Shown here in pieces: positions 43,166 to 51,412 of a DNA stretch of 64,000 nucleotides. The DNA is taken from positions 310,001 to 374,000 of the forward strand of contig NZ_JAQMHX010000004.1 in NCBI RefSeq assembly GCF_028331445.1, given 5' to 3'. Source of the DNA: Candidatus Phyllobacterium onerii (GTDB taxonomy: Bacteria > Pseudomonadota > Alphaproteobacteria > Rhizobiales > Rhizobiaceae). A model generated the notes under the pieces. It worked only from the letters and a program-made list of their open reading frames with translations. It did no database searches and had not been told where the DNA came from. A program made the translations under genes and the position numbers. How positions within the stretch are numbered: position 1 is the first letter of the stretch; every line of letters starts with the position of its first letter.

Positions 43166-44677
43166 TTAGTCGATATCGAACGATACGCCCTGTGCCAAGG
43201 GAAGGGCTGACGAATAGTTCACCGTGTTCGTGGCACGGCGCATATAGGCCTTCCATGCGTCCGATCCGGATTCGCGCCCGCCACCTGTTTCCTTCTCGCC
43301 GCCAAAGGCCCCGCCGATTTCAGCGCCGGACGTGCCGATGTTGACGTTTGCGATACCGCAGTCTGACCCATCAGCGCTGAGGAAACGTTCGGCTTCCTGT
43401 AAATTGAGCGTGAAAATCGAGGATGAAAGCCCCGCTCCGACTGCGTTGTGATCGGCGATCGCTTTGTCGAAGTCGCTGTATTTCATGACGTAGAGGATAG
43501 GAGCGAAGGTTTCTTCGGTTACCGGCCCATCCTGTCTCGGCATTTCGACAAGAGCGGGACGGACATAATAGGCATTGGCGTACCCGGTATCGATGCGCGC
43601 GCCGCCCGTTACCTTGCCCCCATGATCGATTGCTTGCCTCAGCGCCTTTTGCATATTGTCATAGGCAGCCTTGTCGATGAGCGGACCGACCAACGCCGAT
43701 GTATCGAGTGGACTGCCGACGGAAACGCTTTCATAGGCTTTCTTCAGGCGGGGCACGAGCGTTTCATAGACGCTTTCATGTACGAAAAGACGGCGAAGGC
43801 TGGTGCAACGCTGACCGGCGGTGCCCATTGCACCGAAGGCAATAGCACGCAGTGCCATGTCCAGATCGGCCGAGGGGCAGACGATGCCGGCATTGTTGCC
43901 ACCAAGCTCGAGGATCGAGCGAGCGAAACGCTTGGCGAGACGCGGCCCGACCTCGCGGCCCATGCGGGTAGATCCCGTCGCCGATACGAGCGCAACCTTC
44001 GGATGATCGACGAGGGTCTCGCCAACGGTGCGGTCGCCCATCAGCACCTGGGTAAGGCCGGCGGGAACATCACCAAAACGCTTGGCGGCGCGCTCAAAGA
44101 TGGCTTGGCATGCGAGCGCGGTTAGAGGTGTTTTTTCCGATGGCTTCCACACAACAGCATTACCGCAGACGAGTGCGAGCGCCGTGTTCCACGACCAGAC
44201 GGCAACCGGGAAATTGAAAGCGGAGATAACCCCAACGACGCCAAGCGGATGCCAGGTTTCCATCATGCGGTGTCCGGGACGTTCGGTTGCGATGGTCAGG
44301 CCATAGAGCTGGCGCGACAAGCCGACAGCAAAATCGCAAATGTCGATCATTTCCTGGACTTCGCCGAGGCCTTCCGACGGGATCTTGCCAGCTTCGATCG
44401 AAACAAGGCGGCCGAGTTCACTCTTCAGCGCCCGCAACTCCTCGCCGAACAGACGCACGAGTTCGCCGCGCCTTGGGGCCGGCACCAGACGCCATTCGCG
44501 GAACGCTGCATCAGCCCGTTCGATGGTCTTTGCCGTATCGTCCGCCGAATGAACCACGATATCGGCGATTTTCTCACCGCTGACGGGACTGGAGGAGGGC
44601 ATCCTTCCGCCGGTATAAGCGGATTCAGCTACGCCGAGCTTGGAAAGGAGTGTTTTCACTTCTTGAGCAATGGTCAT
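43166..44677 (-). CDS. amaB: Aldehyde dehydrogenase, ALDH7/AmaB-like (2-aminoadipate semialdehyde / P6C dehydrogenase)
   Basis: A 503-residue ALDH. The catalytic Cys is in GTAGQRCTSLRR, the general-base Glu in ILELGGNNAG, and the cofactor region has GVISAFNFPVAVWSWN. The C-terminal KETGGGRESGSDAWKAYMRR and the whole pattern match the ALDH7 (antiquitin) family, which oxidises 2-aminoadipate semialdehyde, the open form of piperideine-6-carboxylate, in lysine catabolism. It lies 79 bases downstream of the HglS-like gene on the same strand and is likely co-transcribed with it. Confidence 0.87.
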   Translation of the reverse strand: MTIAQEVKTLLSKLGVAESAYTGGRMPSSSPVSGEKIADIVVHSADDTAKTIERADAAFREWRLVPAPRRGELVRLFGEELRALKSELGRLVSIEAGKIPSEGLGEVQEMIDICDFAVGLSRQLYGLTIATERPGHRMMETWHPLGVVGVISAFNFPVAVWSWNTALALVCGNAVVWKPSEKTPLTALACQAIFERAAKRFGDVPAGLTQVLMGDRTVGETLVDHPKVALVSATGSTRMGREVGPRLAKRFARSILELGGNNAGIVCPSADLDMALRAIAFGAMGTAGQRCTSLRRLFVHESVYETLVPRLKKAYESVSVGSPLDTSALVGPLIDKAAYDNMQKALRQAIDHGGKVTGGARIDTGYANAYYVRPALVEMPRQDGPVTEETFAPILYVMKYSDFDKAIADHNAVGAGLSSSIFTLNLQEAERFLSADGSDCGIANVNIGTSGAEIGGAFGGEKETGGGRESGSDAWKAYMRRATNTVNYSSALPLAQGVSFDID

Positions 44678-44756
44678 CTTGCTTTTCCTTTGTCTGTTGC
44701 CTGCCCGTTTGGGGGAGCTTTTATCAGGCCGTTCTAATTTTTGATACTGCCGCTGC

Positions 44757-46163
44757 TCAGCCTGCGAGCGCGATGGGTTTGAAGTGTCTCAGGCACGCAT
44801 CCACAGATGCTTTTTCAAGGTTTTCATAATGCGTGAATTCATCGAGAACCGGTACGCCAAGCTGCTCCTCGAATTCCCGCTGACTAGGGCTTGCTGCGAA
44901 TTTCAGGTTCGCATCGTCGCCGAGATTGGATTGGAAAATTCCGGCGGCGCTCACGGGCAGAAAATCCTCATAGACGATCGGGTCGAACTGGACGGCGCCC
45001 ATCGCGACGAGCGTTTCGATGTTGGCGGCTTCGCGAGGCGACAGCGTGTTTTGTGGAAAGCACTCGACGACAGAATAGCGGAAATAACCGAGTCCATTGA
45101 TGCGGATAGTATTCCAATCATCCGGGAAGGCTTTGAACGCACCAGCCAACGCAGCAACGTAGGCTTCGGCATTCGAGCCATCGGCGGCAGGGCGAACTAC
45201 TTCACGCGATTTGGCCAGGAGTTGATCGTAGAGCGCGCGACCTTGAAGGGTCAGTGCAACGCCACGTTGCTCGATTTCGCCGAAGCGGGCCGTATGCGAG
45301 CCGGCTTCCCATTGCCCTTGAGCGTTGCGAAACGAGACGTTTTCCTCAAGCGCCTTGAAAGAGGTCTGGCGCAGAAGAATGGGACAGGCCCGGGTCGGAG
45401 GGCCTTCGATGACTGCCTTTGGCGAAATACCGTGTGCAAGCATCAGGTCCTGAACGGCATCGATATCCAGTGTGCGCGGCGTCAGATGATTGATGTGCGG
45501 CCCCTTGAAAGACACGACATCGGCGATCAGCCGGTGTGCATCGTGCAGGCGGTCATAGAGCTCACCGCTAACGCTGGCATGGTCGTGCCAACGGAAGGCT
45601 TCGAGGATTTCCTGTACGAAAAGCGCCGCATCGTCAGCGTTGAGGCCACCTTCAGTCTCGGCTTTCTCAATGAGAGAAATCGCCTCTTCGGTAAAGATCT
45701 GCCGTGCTTCGAGGATCTTCCGGGCTTCGTCGCGAAGCTCTGGATCCACAACGAGATCGAGCCGCAGCAATGAGGTAAAAACCCGAAACGGATTGATCTT
45801 CAACGACGCATCGCTTGACGGCCGGAAGGCGGTGGAATGGACGGGAACGCCGGCCTCACTCAGATCGTAATAACCGACCGGATACATGCCCATGATGGCG
45901 AAGACCCGGCGCAGCATGGCGAGTTCTGCTGGCGTGCCGACACGGATAGCACCGTGCCGCTCTTCCGAAATACGGTCAAGCGTGTCGGTTTTTTCCAGGC
46001 GATGCCTCAGTTCCGGCGATCCGGCAAGCGTTTGTGCATTCACTTTCGCGACGAGCGACAGAAGTGTTCCATAGGCGGGCACTTCCGTCCGGTACATGGA
46101 TGACATGGCTGAAGAGAAAGATGCGCGGATAGCATCTGTCGGGACAAAACTCGTTGATTTCAC
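44757..46163 (-). CDS. hglS: 2-oxoadipate dioxygenase/decarboxylase (HglS/YdcJ family)
   Basis: A 468-residue protein from a GTG at 46163 (GGAACC upstream); ATGs 39 and 48 bases further up have no ribosome site. It is the DUF1338 VOC-like family characterised in Pseudomonas as an Fe(II) enzyme that converts 2-oxoadipate to D-2-hydroxyglutarate in lysine catabolism. The expected metal ligands and substrate residues are all present: EERHGAIRVG, KGPHINHLTPRT and ARFGEIEQRG, plus YYDLSEAGVPVHSTAFR. It pairs with the ALDH7 gene below it and diverges from a LysR gene. Confident on the family, good on the pathway. Confidence 0.9.
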   Translation of the reverse strand: MKSTSFVPTDAIRASFSSAMSSMYRTEVPAYGTLLSLVAKVNAQTLAGSPELRHRLEKTDTLDRISEERHGAIRVGTPAELAMLRRVFAIMGMYPVGYYDLSEAGVPVHSTAFRPSSDASLKINPFRVFTSLLRLDLVVDPELRDEARKILEARQIFTEEAISLIEKAETEGGLNADDAALFVQEILEAFRWHDHASVSGELYDRLHDAHRLIADVVSFKGPHINHLTPRTLDIDAVQDLMLAHGISPKAVIEGPPTRACPILLRQTSFKALEENVSFRNAQGQWEAGSHTARFGEIEQRGVALTLQGRALYDQLLAKSREVVRPAADGSNAEAYVAALAGAFKAFPDDWNTIRINGLGYFRYSVVECFPQNTLSPREAANIETLVAMGAVQFDPIVYEDFLPVSAAGIFQSNLGDDANLKFAASPSQREFEEQLGVPVLDEFTHYENLEKASVDACLRHFKPIALAG

Positions 46164-46285
46164 AATGATGGTTCCGTTGCAGTGGTGCGACAGCAATTTC
46201 ATCGCCGTCATGCTTAGACTGTATTATAGATAAGATAATGGCCCGCGGATTGCGATGATTGAAACTGGGTTGATGCGAGATAAGA

Positions 46286-47200
46286 ATGAAGTTAAGCCGC
46301 AGATTGATCCCGGACATCGATATTCTGCAGACATTCGAGTGTGCGGCTCGGCATGGCAGTTTTACCCAAGCGGCGAGAGAGCTCAATCTGACGCAAAGTG
46401 CTGTCAGCCGGCAGATGAGCGAACTCGAAGGCCAGATCGGCGTACTGTTGTTCGAGCGCATTCGTCAGCGTGTTGTTCTTTCCAATGCCGGGCAGAAGTT
46501 TCTTCCGGAAGTACGACGCCTGCTTGGCCTGACTGAAGAGACGATGCTGCGTGCCATGGCCGCGTCACAATCAGCATCATCGCTGAACATTGCCACGCTG
46601 CCTACCTTCGGCAGCCGCTGGCTGATGCCAAGGCTCCCCGATTTCTTGCGCCGCCACCCCGAAATGGCGCTGAGCGTCGCATCGCGGTCGGAACCCTTCG
46701 ATTTCGAGGAGGAGCCGTTCGATCTGGCCATCCACTATGGCCAGCCGGTCTGGGCGCATGCCACATGCACTTATCTCTGTAGTGAACTGATTGTACCCGT
46801 GGGGAGCCCGAAGCTTTGCGCGGCCAATCCCGTAAAAACACCAGCCGAACTGGCAAGCTCAGCGCCATTGTTGCATCTCTCGACACGGCCCAAGGCTTGG
46901 GCCTCCTGGTTCGAAACAGTACAGGCGGAGATTGCCACCCCATACAAGGGGCACCGATTTGAACATTTTTCCATGGTTATAGAGGCAGCGCTCGCCGGTC
47001 TGGGCTTCGCATTGCTCCCACGTTATTTGATTGAGCAAGAGGTCGCATCAGGGCGCTTGCTGGTGCTGTTCGAGCAGCCGCTCCAGACCGAAAACAGCTA
47101 CTATCTTGTGGTGCCCGACCACAAGAAGGAGAACGCTCTGGCACAAAGCTTCTTCACCTGGATTGCCGATCAGGTTACCGAACGACCGACGCGACCCTAA
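46286..47200 (+). CDS. LysR-family regulator of the lysine catabolic cluster (GcvA-like)
   Basis: A 304-residue LysR protein. Helix-turn-helix SFTQAARELNLTQSAVSRQM at about 25-44, GcvA-like effector domain (LNIATLPTFGSRWLMPRL). Divergent from the HglS-AmaB genes and upstream of the FAD oxidase on the same strand, so it is well placed to control both sides. Whether its effector is lysine, pipecolate or aminoadipate is unknown. Confidence 0.88.
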   Translation: MKLSRRLIPDIDILQTFECAARHGSFTQAARELNLTQSAVSRQMSELEGQIGVLLFERIRQRVVLSNAGQKFLPEVRRLLGLTEETMLRAMAASQSASSLNIATLPTFGSRWLMPRLPDFLRRHPEMALSVASRSEPFDFEEEPFDLAIHYGQPVWAHATCTYLCSELIVPVGSPKLCAANPVKTPAELASSAPLLHLSTRPKAWASWFETVQAEIATPYKGHRFEHFSMVIEAALAGLGFALLPRYLIEQEVASGRLLVLFEQPLQTENSYYLVVPDHKKENALAQSFFTWIADQVTERPTRP

Positions 47201-47313
47201 TCATTCGATAACCGCATCATGTCTTCAAGAAATTTCATTTCCGTTGGCAAGATCACACCCTATAACGACATGATTATAAGCCGGTTTTCTCCGGCCGACC
47301 TGGCGGTGATCCC

Positions 47314-48597
47314 ATGCTGAATGATGAACGTTCCCACGGCCTGTGGGAAAAGACCGCGCCACCCGCGCCGAAGACGGAACGGCTGGATGGGGATATCTCC
47401 GTCGATGTGGCGGTGGTCGGTGCAGGCTTCACCGGGCTTTCTGCGGCTTTGCATCTGGCCGAAGCAGGAACGAAGGTGGCGGTCGTCGATGCCGTTGAGA
47501 TAGGGTTCGGCGGTTCAGGCAGGAATGTCGGCCTCGTGAACGCGGGTATGTGGGTGATGCCGAATGATCTGCCTGGGGTGTTGGGAGCAGTTCATGGCGA
47601 GCGCCTACTGGAGCTGCTAGGAAACGCGCCGCAATCGGTTTTCAATCTTGTCGATAAATACAACATTGACTGCGAACTCGAGCGCAAAGGCACACTGCAT
47701 TGTGCGGTTGGCCAGGACGGGCTGAAGCAGTTGGAGCAACGCGCCGAACAGTGGCTCGCCCGTGGCGCTGCGGTTCGACTGTTGGATGCAAAAGAAACCG
47801 CCGCCAAGGTGGGCTCGAATGCATACATGGCTTCATTGCTGGATAACCGGGCCGGCACAATACAGCCGCTGGGCTATGTTCGAGGGCTCGCCAAGGCTGC
47901 TCTCAGTGGTGGCGCCGCTGTTTACACTGGAACGCCAATAATGGCGACGGAGCGTTCGGGTAAGCGTTGGATTGTGCGGTCGGCTTCTGGCACGATTTCT
48001 GCTGACTGGGTCGTTGTCGCGACTAACGCCTACACGACATCGCCCTGGCCGGAATTGCGGGCGGAACTTCTGCATCTTCCCTATTTCAATTTCGCCACAG
48101 CGCCGCTGCCGGAAGAAGTGCGGAAGACCGTCCTTCCCGACAAGCAAGGCGGCTGGGATACGAAAGAGATATTGAGCTCCTTCCGCATGGATCGGGTGGG
48201 GCGACTGATATTCGGCAGCGTCGGTTCATTGCGCGGCACCGGTATGGCCGTGCACAAGGCGTGGGCCGCGAGATCCATCCGCAAGCTTTTTCCGCAGATC
48301 AAGGATGTGAAATTCGAAGCTGGCTGGTATGGCAAGATCGGCATGACCGATGATAGCCTGCCGCGCTTCCACACGCTCGCTCCGAACATCATCAGTTTCA
48401 GCGGTTACAATGGTCGCGGCATAGCGCCGGGCACAGTATTTGGCCGTCTTCTCGCCGAGCAAATAGTCGGCAAAATCACGGAAGCGGATTTACCGCTACC
48501 GGTAACCCCGCCAAAGGAACAGGGTTTTCGAGCAATGCGTGAAGGATACTATGAAGCCGGTGCGCAGCTGGCGCATCTGGTCGGGAACAGATTTTAA
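47314..48597 (+). CDS. FAD-dependent amino acid oxidase (DadA-like; candidate L-pipecolate oxidase AmaA)
   Basis: A 427-residue flavoprotein of the DAO/GlcD-type glycine oxidase fold. The ADP-binding motif VAVVGAGFTGLSAALHLAEA (about 32-51) opens a Rossmann unit, followed by GFGGSGRNVGLVNAG. Such enzymes oxidise amines and amino acids. Next to HglS, AmaB and a LysR gene, the best candidate substrate is L-pipecolate, giving piperideine-6-carboxylate for AmaB. That assignment is by context; a D-amino acid or sarcosine-type oxidase is the alternative. Confidence 0.85.
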   Translation: MLNDERSHGLWEKTAPPAPKTERLDGDISVDVAVVGAGFTGLSAALHLAEAGTKVAVVDAVEIGFGGSGRNVGLVNAGMWVMPNDLPGVLGAVHGERLLELLGNAPQSVFNLVDKYNIDCELERKGTLHCAVGQDGLKQLEQRAEQWLARGAAVRLLDAKETAAKVGSNAYMASLLDNRAGTIQPLGYVRGLAKAALSGGAAVYTGTPIMATERSGKRWIVRSASGTISADWVVVATNAYTTSPWPELRAELLHLPYFNFATAPLPEEVRKTVLPDKQGGWDTKEILSSFRMDRVGRLIFGSVGSLRGTGMAVHKAWAARSIRKLFPQIKDVKFEAGWYGKIGMTDDSLPRFHTLAPNIISFSGYNGRGIAPGTVFGRLLAEQIVGKITEADLPLPVTPPKEQGFRAMREGYYEAGAQLAHLVGNRF

Positions 48598-48607
48598 GCG
48601 AACACGT

Positions 48608-48709
48608 CTATCGCCGGTTGTGCCGTTCGTTCAACAGCACGATCAGCCAGCCTCCGGCAGCGAGCGCAAGCGGCAGAATAACAAAGGCAAAGAGTTGAAT
48701 GCCGTTCAT
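48608..48709 (-). CDS. 33-residue membrane protein coupled to its upstream neighbour
   Basis: A tiny protein of 33 residues, MNGIQLFAFVILPLALAAGG followed by a short basic tail, with one membrane helix. Its ATG overlaps the stop of the upstream 75-residue gene by one base (TGATG), so it is translated by re-initiation. The tight coupling and hydrophobic design support a real gene. Family not recognised. Confidence 0.55.
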   Translation of the reverse strand: MNGIQLFAFVILPLALAAGGWLIVLLNERHNRR

Positions 48710-48936
48710 CACCGTAGTCCTCTTAGAGTCCTGCGTGCAGCTAAATGTAACGCTACCGCAGCAAAAAGCCAAATGACAGTCCCAACAAGGAAGATCAAAG
48801 ACGGCACAACTGTTCCAGAAACAGTGTAGATGGCCGCTGCCCCGGGAGCCAAAACACCGACTGTAACACACGATGTCGATGCTCGGTCGATTGAGTTTGC
48901 AAGCAGTTTAGTACGCTCGTTGTGTATGAGTTTCAT
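48709..48936 (-). CDS. 75-residue two-helix membrane protein
   Basis: A 75-residue protein with two hydrophobic helices (roughly residues 22-42 and 46-66) and a charged N-terminus (KLIHNERTKLLANSID). It is followed directly by the 33-residue gene with a one-base overlap. It is not recognised; small membrane protein pairs like this often act in stress or as toxin-like peptides, but no such role is shown. The ribosome site is weak. Confidence 0.55.
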   Translation of the reverse strand: MKLIHNERTKLLANSIDRASTSCVTVGVLAPGAAAIYTVSGTVVPSLIFLVGTVIWLFAAVALHLAARRTLRGLR

Positions 48937-49102
48937 GCGAGATCGCTCATAAACTAAATGGACTCATCCCCAAGAGATTATGGTTATCGATGACAATCGA
49001 CCACCCCGACGATAGACTAAGAGCGTCGGTGAGGGAGCAATCACGTTAACCCCGTCTACTCATTCGCTTGCCATTCTTGGCATCCCGACATATCTCTAGG
49101 TG

Positions 49103-49966
49103 ATGGACAGCAAGAAGCCGATGCGGCACACCAGACCCAGCGTCTCCGCCAGCATTTTCGCCGCGGTCAGGAACCGTAACAAACGTCCGGCTGGCATTAC
49201 CCGAGTCGTGCGCAACGATCTGCTGATTGCGTCCTACAATGTCCACAAATGTGTCGGGATCGATAAGAAATTCGACCCAGATCGTGTTGCGCACGTAATC
49301 GGCGAAATTGGGGCTGACGTTATCGCCATCCAGGAGGCCGACAAGCGCTTTGGCGAAAGGACGGGCCTGCTCGATCTTGCCCGTCTCCATCGCGAGAACA
49401 GCCTCGTTCCAGTTCCGGTAACTTCGCTTTACCCAAAAGGCCATGGCTGGCATGGCAATCTGCTGCTGTTCCGCGAGGGCGTCGTTCGCCGTGTTCAGCA
49501 GCTTGTGCTACCCGGCCTTGAGCCACGCGGTGCACTGGTAGTCGATATCGATCTGGAAGCAGGCCCACTTCGCATCATTGCCGCACATCTGGGCCTCCTT
49601 AGACACTCGCGACAACAACAATCGGAAGCAATTTTGAATGCCGTGAAGGCAGATCCATCGCGTCCAACTTTGCTATTGGGCGACTTGAACGAATGGCGCG
49701 TGGGCAAAGGTTCGTCATTGCACTTTCTTCGCCCGGTCTTCGACCCGGCAAAAAATGCGGTGCCAAGCTTTCCGTCGCGGTTCCCTGTCTTGGCCCTGGA
49801 CCGGGTTCTTGGCCACCCCCACAGCCTTGTTACAACGATCGAGGTTCACGACACACCCTTGGCCCGTGTTGCATCCGATCATCTGCCAATCAAGGCCTAT
49901 GTCGATCTGAAATCGGCGTTGTCAGTAACGGAAGAAATCAAAGATAGGGCGAGCCTAGCCAGATAA
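49103..49966 (+). CDS. Endonuclease/exonuclease/phosphatase (EEP) family protein
   Basis: A 287-residue protein of the EEP superfamily. It reads LLIASYNVHKCVGIDKKFDP, VIAIQEADKRFG, IIAAHLGLLRHSRQQQ and LLLGDLNEWR, the four metal-binding strands of Mg-dependent phosphodiesterases, and ends with ASDHLPIKAYVDL. Such small bacterial EEP proteins often act on phospholipid or other phosphodiesters. Its end overlaps the convergent phospholipase D-like gene by 29 bases. A GTG directly before the ATG at 49103 is an alternative start. Confidence 0.88.
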   Translation: MDSKKPMRHTRPSVSASIFAAVRNRNKRPAGITRVVRNDLLIASYNVHKCVGIDKKFDPDRVAHVIGEIGADVIAIQEADKRFGERTGLLDLARLHRENSLVPVPVTSLYPKGHGWHGNLLLFREGVVRRVQQLVLPGLEPRGALVVDIDLEAGPLRIIAAHLGLLRHSRQQQSEAILNAVKADPSRPTLLLGDLNEWRVGKGSSLHFLRPVFDPAKNAVPSFPSRFPVLALDRVLGHPHSLVTTIEVHDTPLARVASDHLPIKAYVDLKSALSVTEEIKDRASLAR

Positions 49967-51398
49967 TTCGTTCAACCAGGCGTACCCAGAACGATCTGGC
50001 GCGCAGGTTTTGAAGCAGAACCGGTTTCGCTGAGGCCATTGCGTTCTCCACAAGGGCTTCCACTTCGGACGCGAATGCTGCATCCATCACCTCGAGATCG
50101 ACTTCGAAATTCAACCGTAACGACCGCGGATCAAGATTTGACGATCCGACATAGGCCCACTGCCCATCGACCACCAAGAGCTTGGAATGGTTGAAGTTTC
50201 CGCGGGCGCGCCAGATTCGGCAGTGACCCTTGAGGATCTGGTCGAACTGTGCCGTCATGGCGCGGTCCACCAGCTTGAGATTGTTGATTGAGGGCACGAC
50301 GATGTCCACCTCGACCCCTCGACGCGCAGCCGTTACCAGCGCGCTGATCAATTCGCGGTCCGGCAGAAAATAGGGTGACATGATGCGAATGCGTGATTGC
50401 GCAACGGAAAATGCGCCCATCAGCATCCGGTGATTGGCTTCGACACTGCGATCTGGTCCCGACGGTACGGCGCGAATGAACACGGGGTCTCCCGGCTGCT
50501 TTTCCGGCGCGGCAAGGTGCCAGGGCTCACCCGTCAGCATCTCATGCGTCGTAAATCGCCAATCCTCTGAAGCAATGTGAAACAGATCCGTCACAATAGG
50601 CCCGGTCAATCGGAAATGCGTGTCCCGCGCATTGTCTTCGCCCACCACTTCCGCAGAAAAGCCAGCGCGGATATTCATACCGCCTGTAAAGGCTACACGC
50701 CCGTCGATAATCATAATTTTGCGGTGAGTGCGAAGGTTGGCATAGGGCAAGCGCAATCCCATGATGATATTGCCGTTGAAGACATCGACCTTGACGCCGT
50801 GTTTGGCGAGGTAGCCGACAATGCTTGGAATAGAATATCTCGCCCCGACCGCGTCGATGAGGATTCTCACTTCGACCCCGCGTCTGACGGCGGCAATCAG
50901 AGCGGTCGCTATGCGAAGGCCAAGCTTGTCTCGGTCGAAGATGTAGGTCTCAACCAGAATGCTGCGCTGAGCTTCATTAATCTCGGTCAGCATGGCGTGG
51001 TAGGCTTCATCGCCGCTTTGCAGGATATCGATGTCATTTGCAGTAGTGAGCCGACATCGACTGACGCGGTCTCCGAGCGTCTTCATGGCCGTAAAACGCT
51101 TTTCGAAATGTGCGAGAATCTGTTTGTCGGTAGCGTCGAAACGCATGAAGACGTCTTGGCCAATTTCATGCAGGAATTTGCGCTGCGATGAGATGGACGA
51201 CCGTCTGATCCTGTTAATCCCCGCAACGGCATAGATGAGTGCACCGATGACCGGAGAAAGGATGATCACGCCGACCCAGCCGATGGCGGCGCGAACCTCT
51301 TCCTTAGTCATGGTCGCATGAACGGCGGCCGGGACGCCCAGAACGATCGACAGCACAAAGAAGATGTGTGGTAGGTGGGTATAGAGGTAATCAGCCAT
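49938..51398 (-). CDS. Phospholipase D family protein, cardiolipin synthase-like
   Basis: A 486-residue protein with two N-terminal membrane helices (about 10-25 and 40-60) and two HxKxxxxD catalytic motifs: H225-K227-D232 (HRKIMIIDG) and H404-K406-D411 (HSKLLVVDG). This is the layout of ClsA-type cardiolipin synthases, which join two phosphatidylglycerols or use phosphatidylethanolamine. It is 14 bases downstream of a histidine kinase gene on the same strand and likely co-transcribed with it. Substrate by homology only. Confidence 0.9.
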   Translation of the reverse strand: MADYLYTHLPHIFFVLSIVLGVPAAVHATMTKEEVRAAIGWVGVIILSPVIGALIYAVAGINRIRRSSISSQRKFLHEIGQDVFMRFDATDKQILAHFEKRFTAMKTLGDRVSRCRLTTANDIDILQSGDEAYHAMLTEINEAQRSILVETYIFDRDKLGLRIATALIAAVRRGVEVRILIDAVGARYSIPSIVGYLAKHGVKVDVFNGNIIMGLRLPYANLRTHRKIMIIDGRVAFTGGMNIRAGFSAEVVGEDNARDTHFRLTGPIVTDLFHIASEDWRFTTHEMLTGEPWHLAAPEKQPGDPVFIRAVPSGPDRSVEANHRMLMGAFSVAQSRIRIMSPYFLPDRELISALVTAARRGVEVDIVVPSINNLKLVDRAMTAQFDQILKGHCRIWRARGNFNHSKLLVVDGQWAYVGSSNLDPRSLRLNFEVDLEVMDAAFASEVEALVENAMASAKPVLLQNLRARSFWVRLVERIIWLGSPYL

Positions 51399-51412
51399 TG
51401 CGGCGTTTCATG

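Noticed and set aside
44784-45773. 329-codon open frame on the plus strand within the HglS gene
   Set aside because: Fully antisense to a gene with conserved ligands; no recognisable product.
48539-48829. 96-codon plus-strand frame after the FAD oxidase
   Set aside because: Overlaps the end of the oxidase gene and the opposite-strand small genes; low-complexity basic product.
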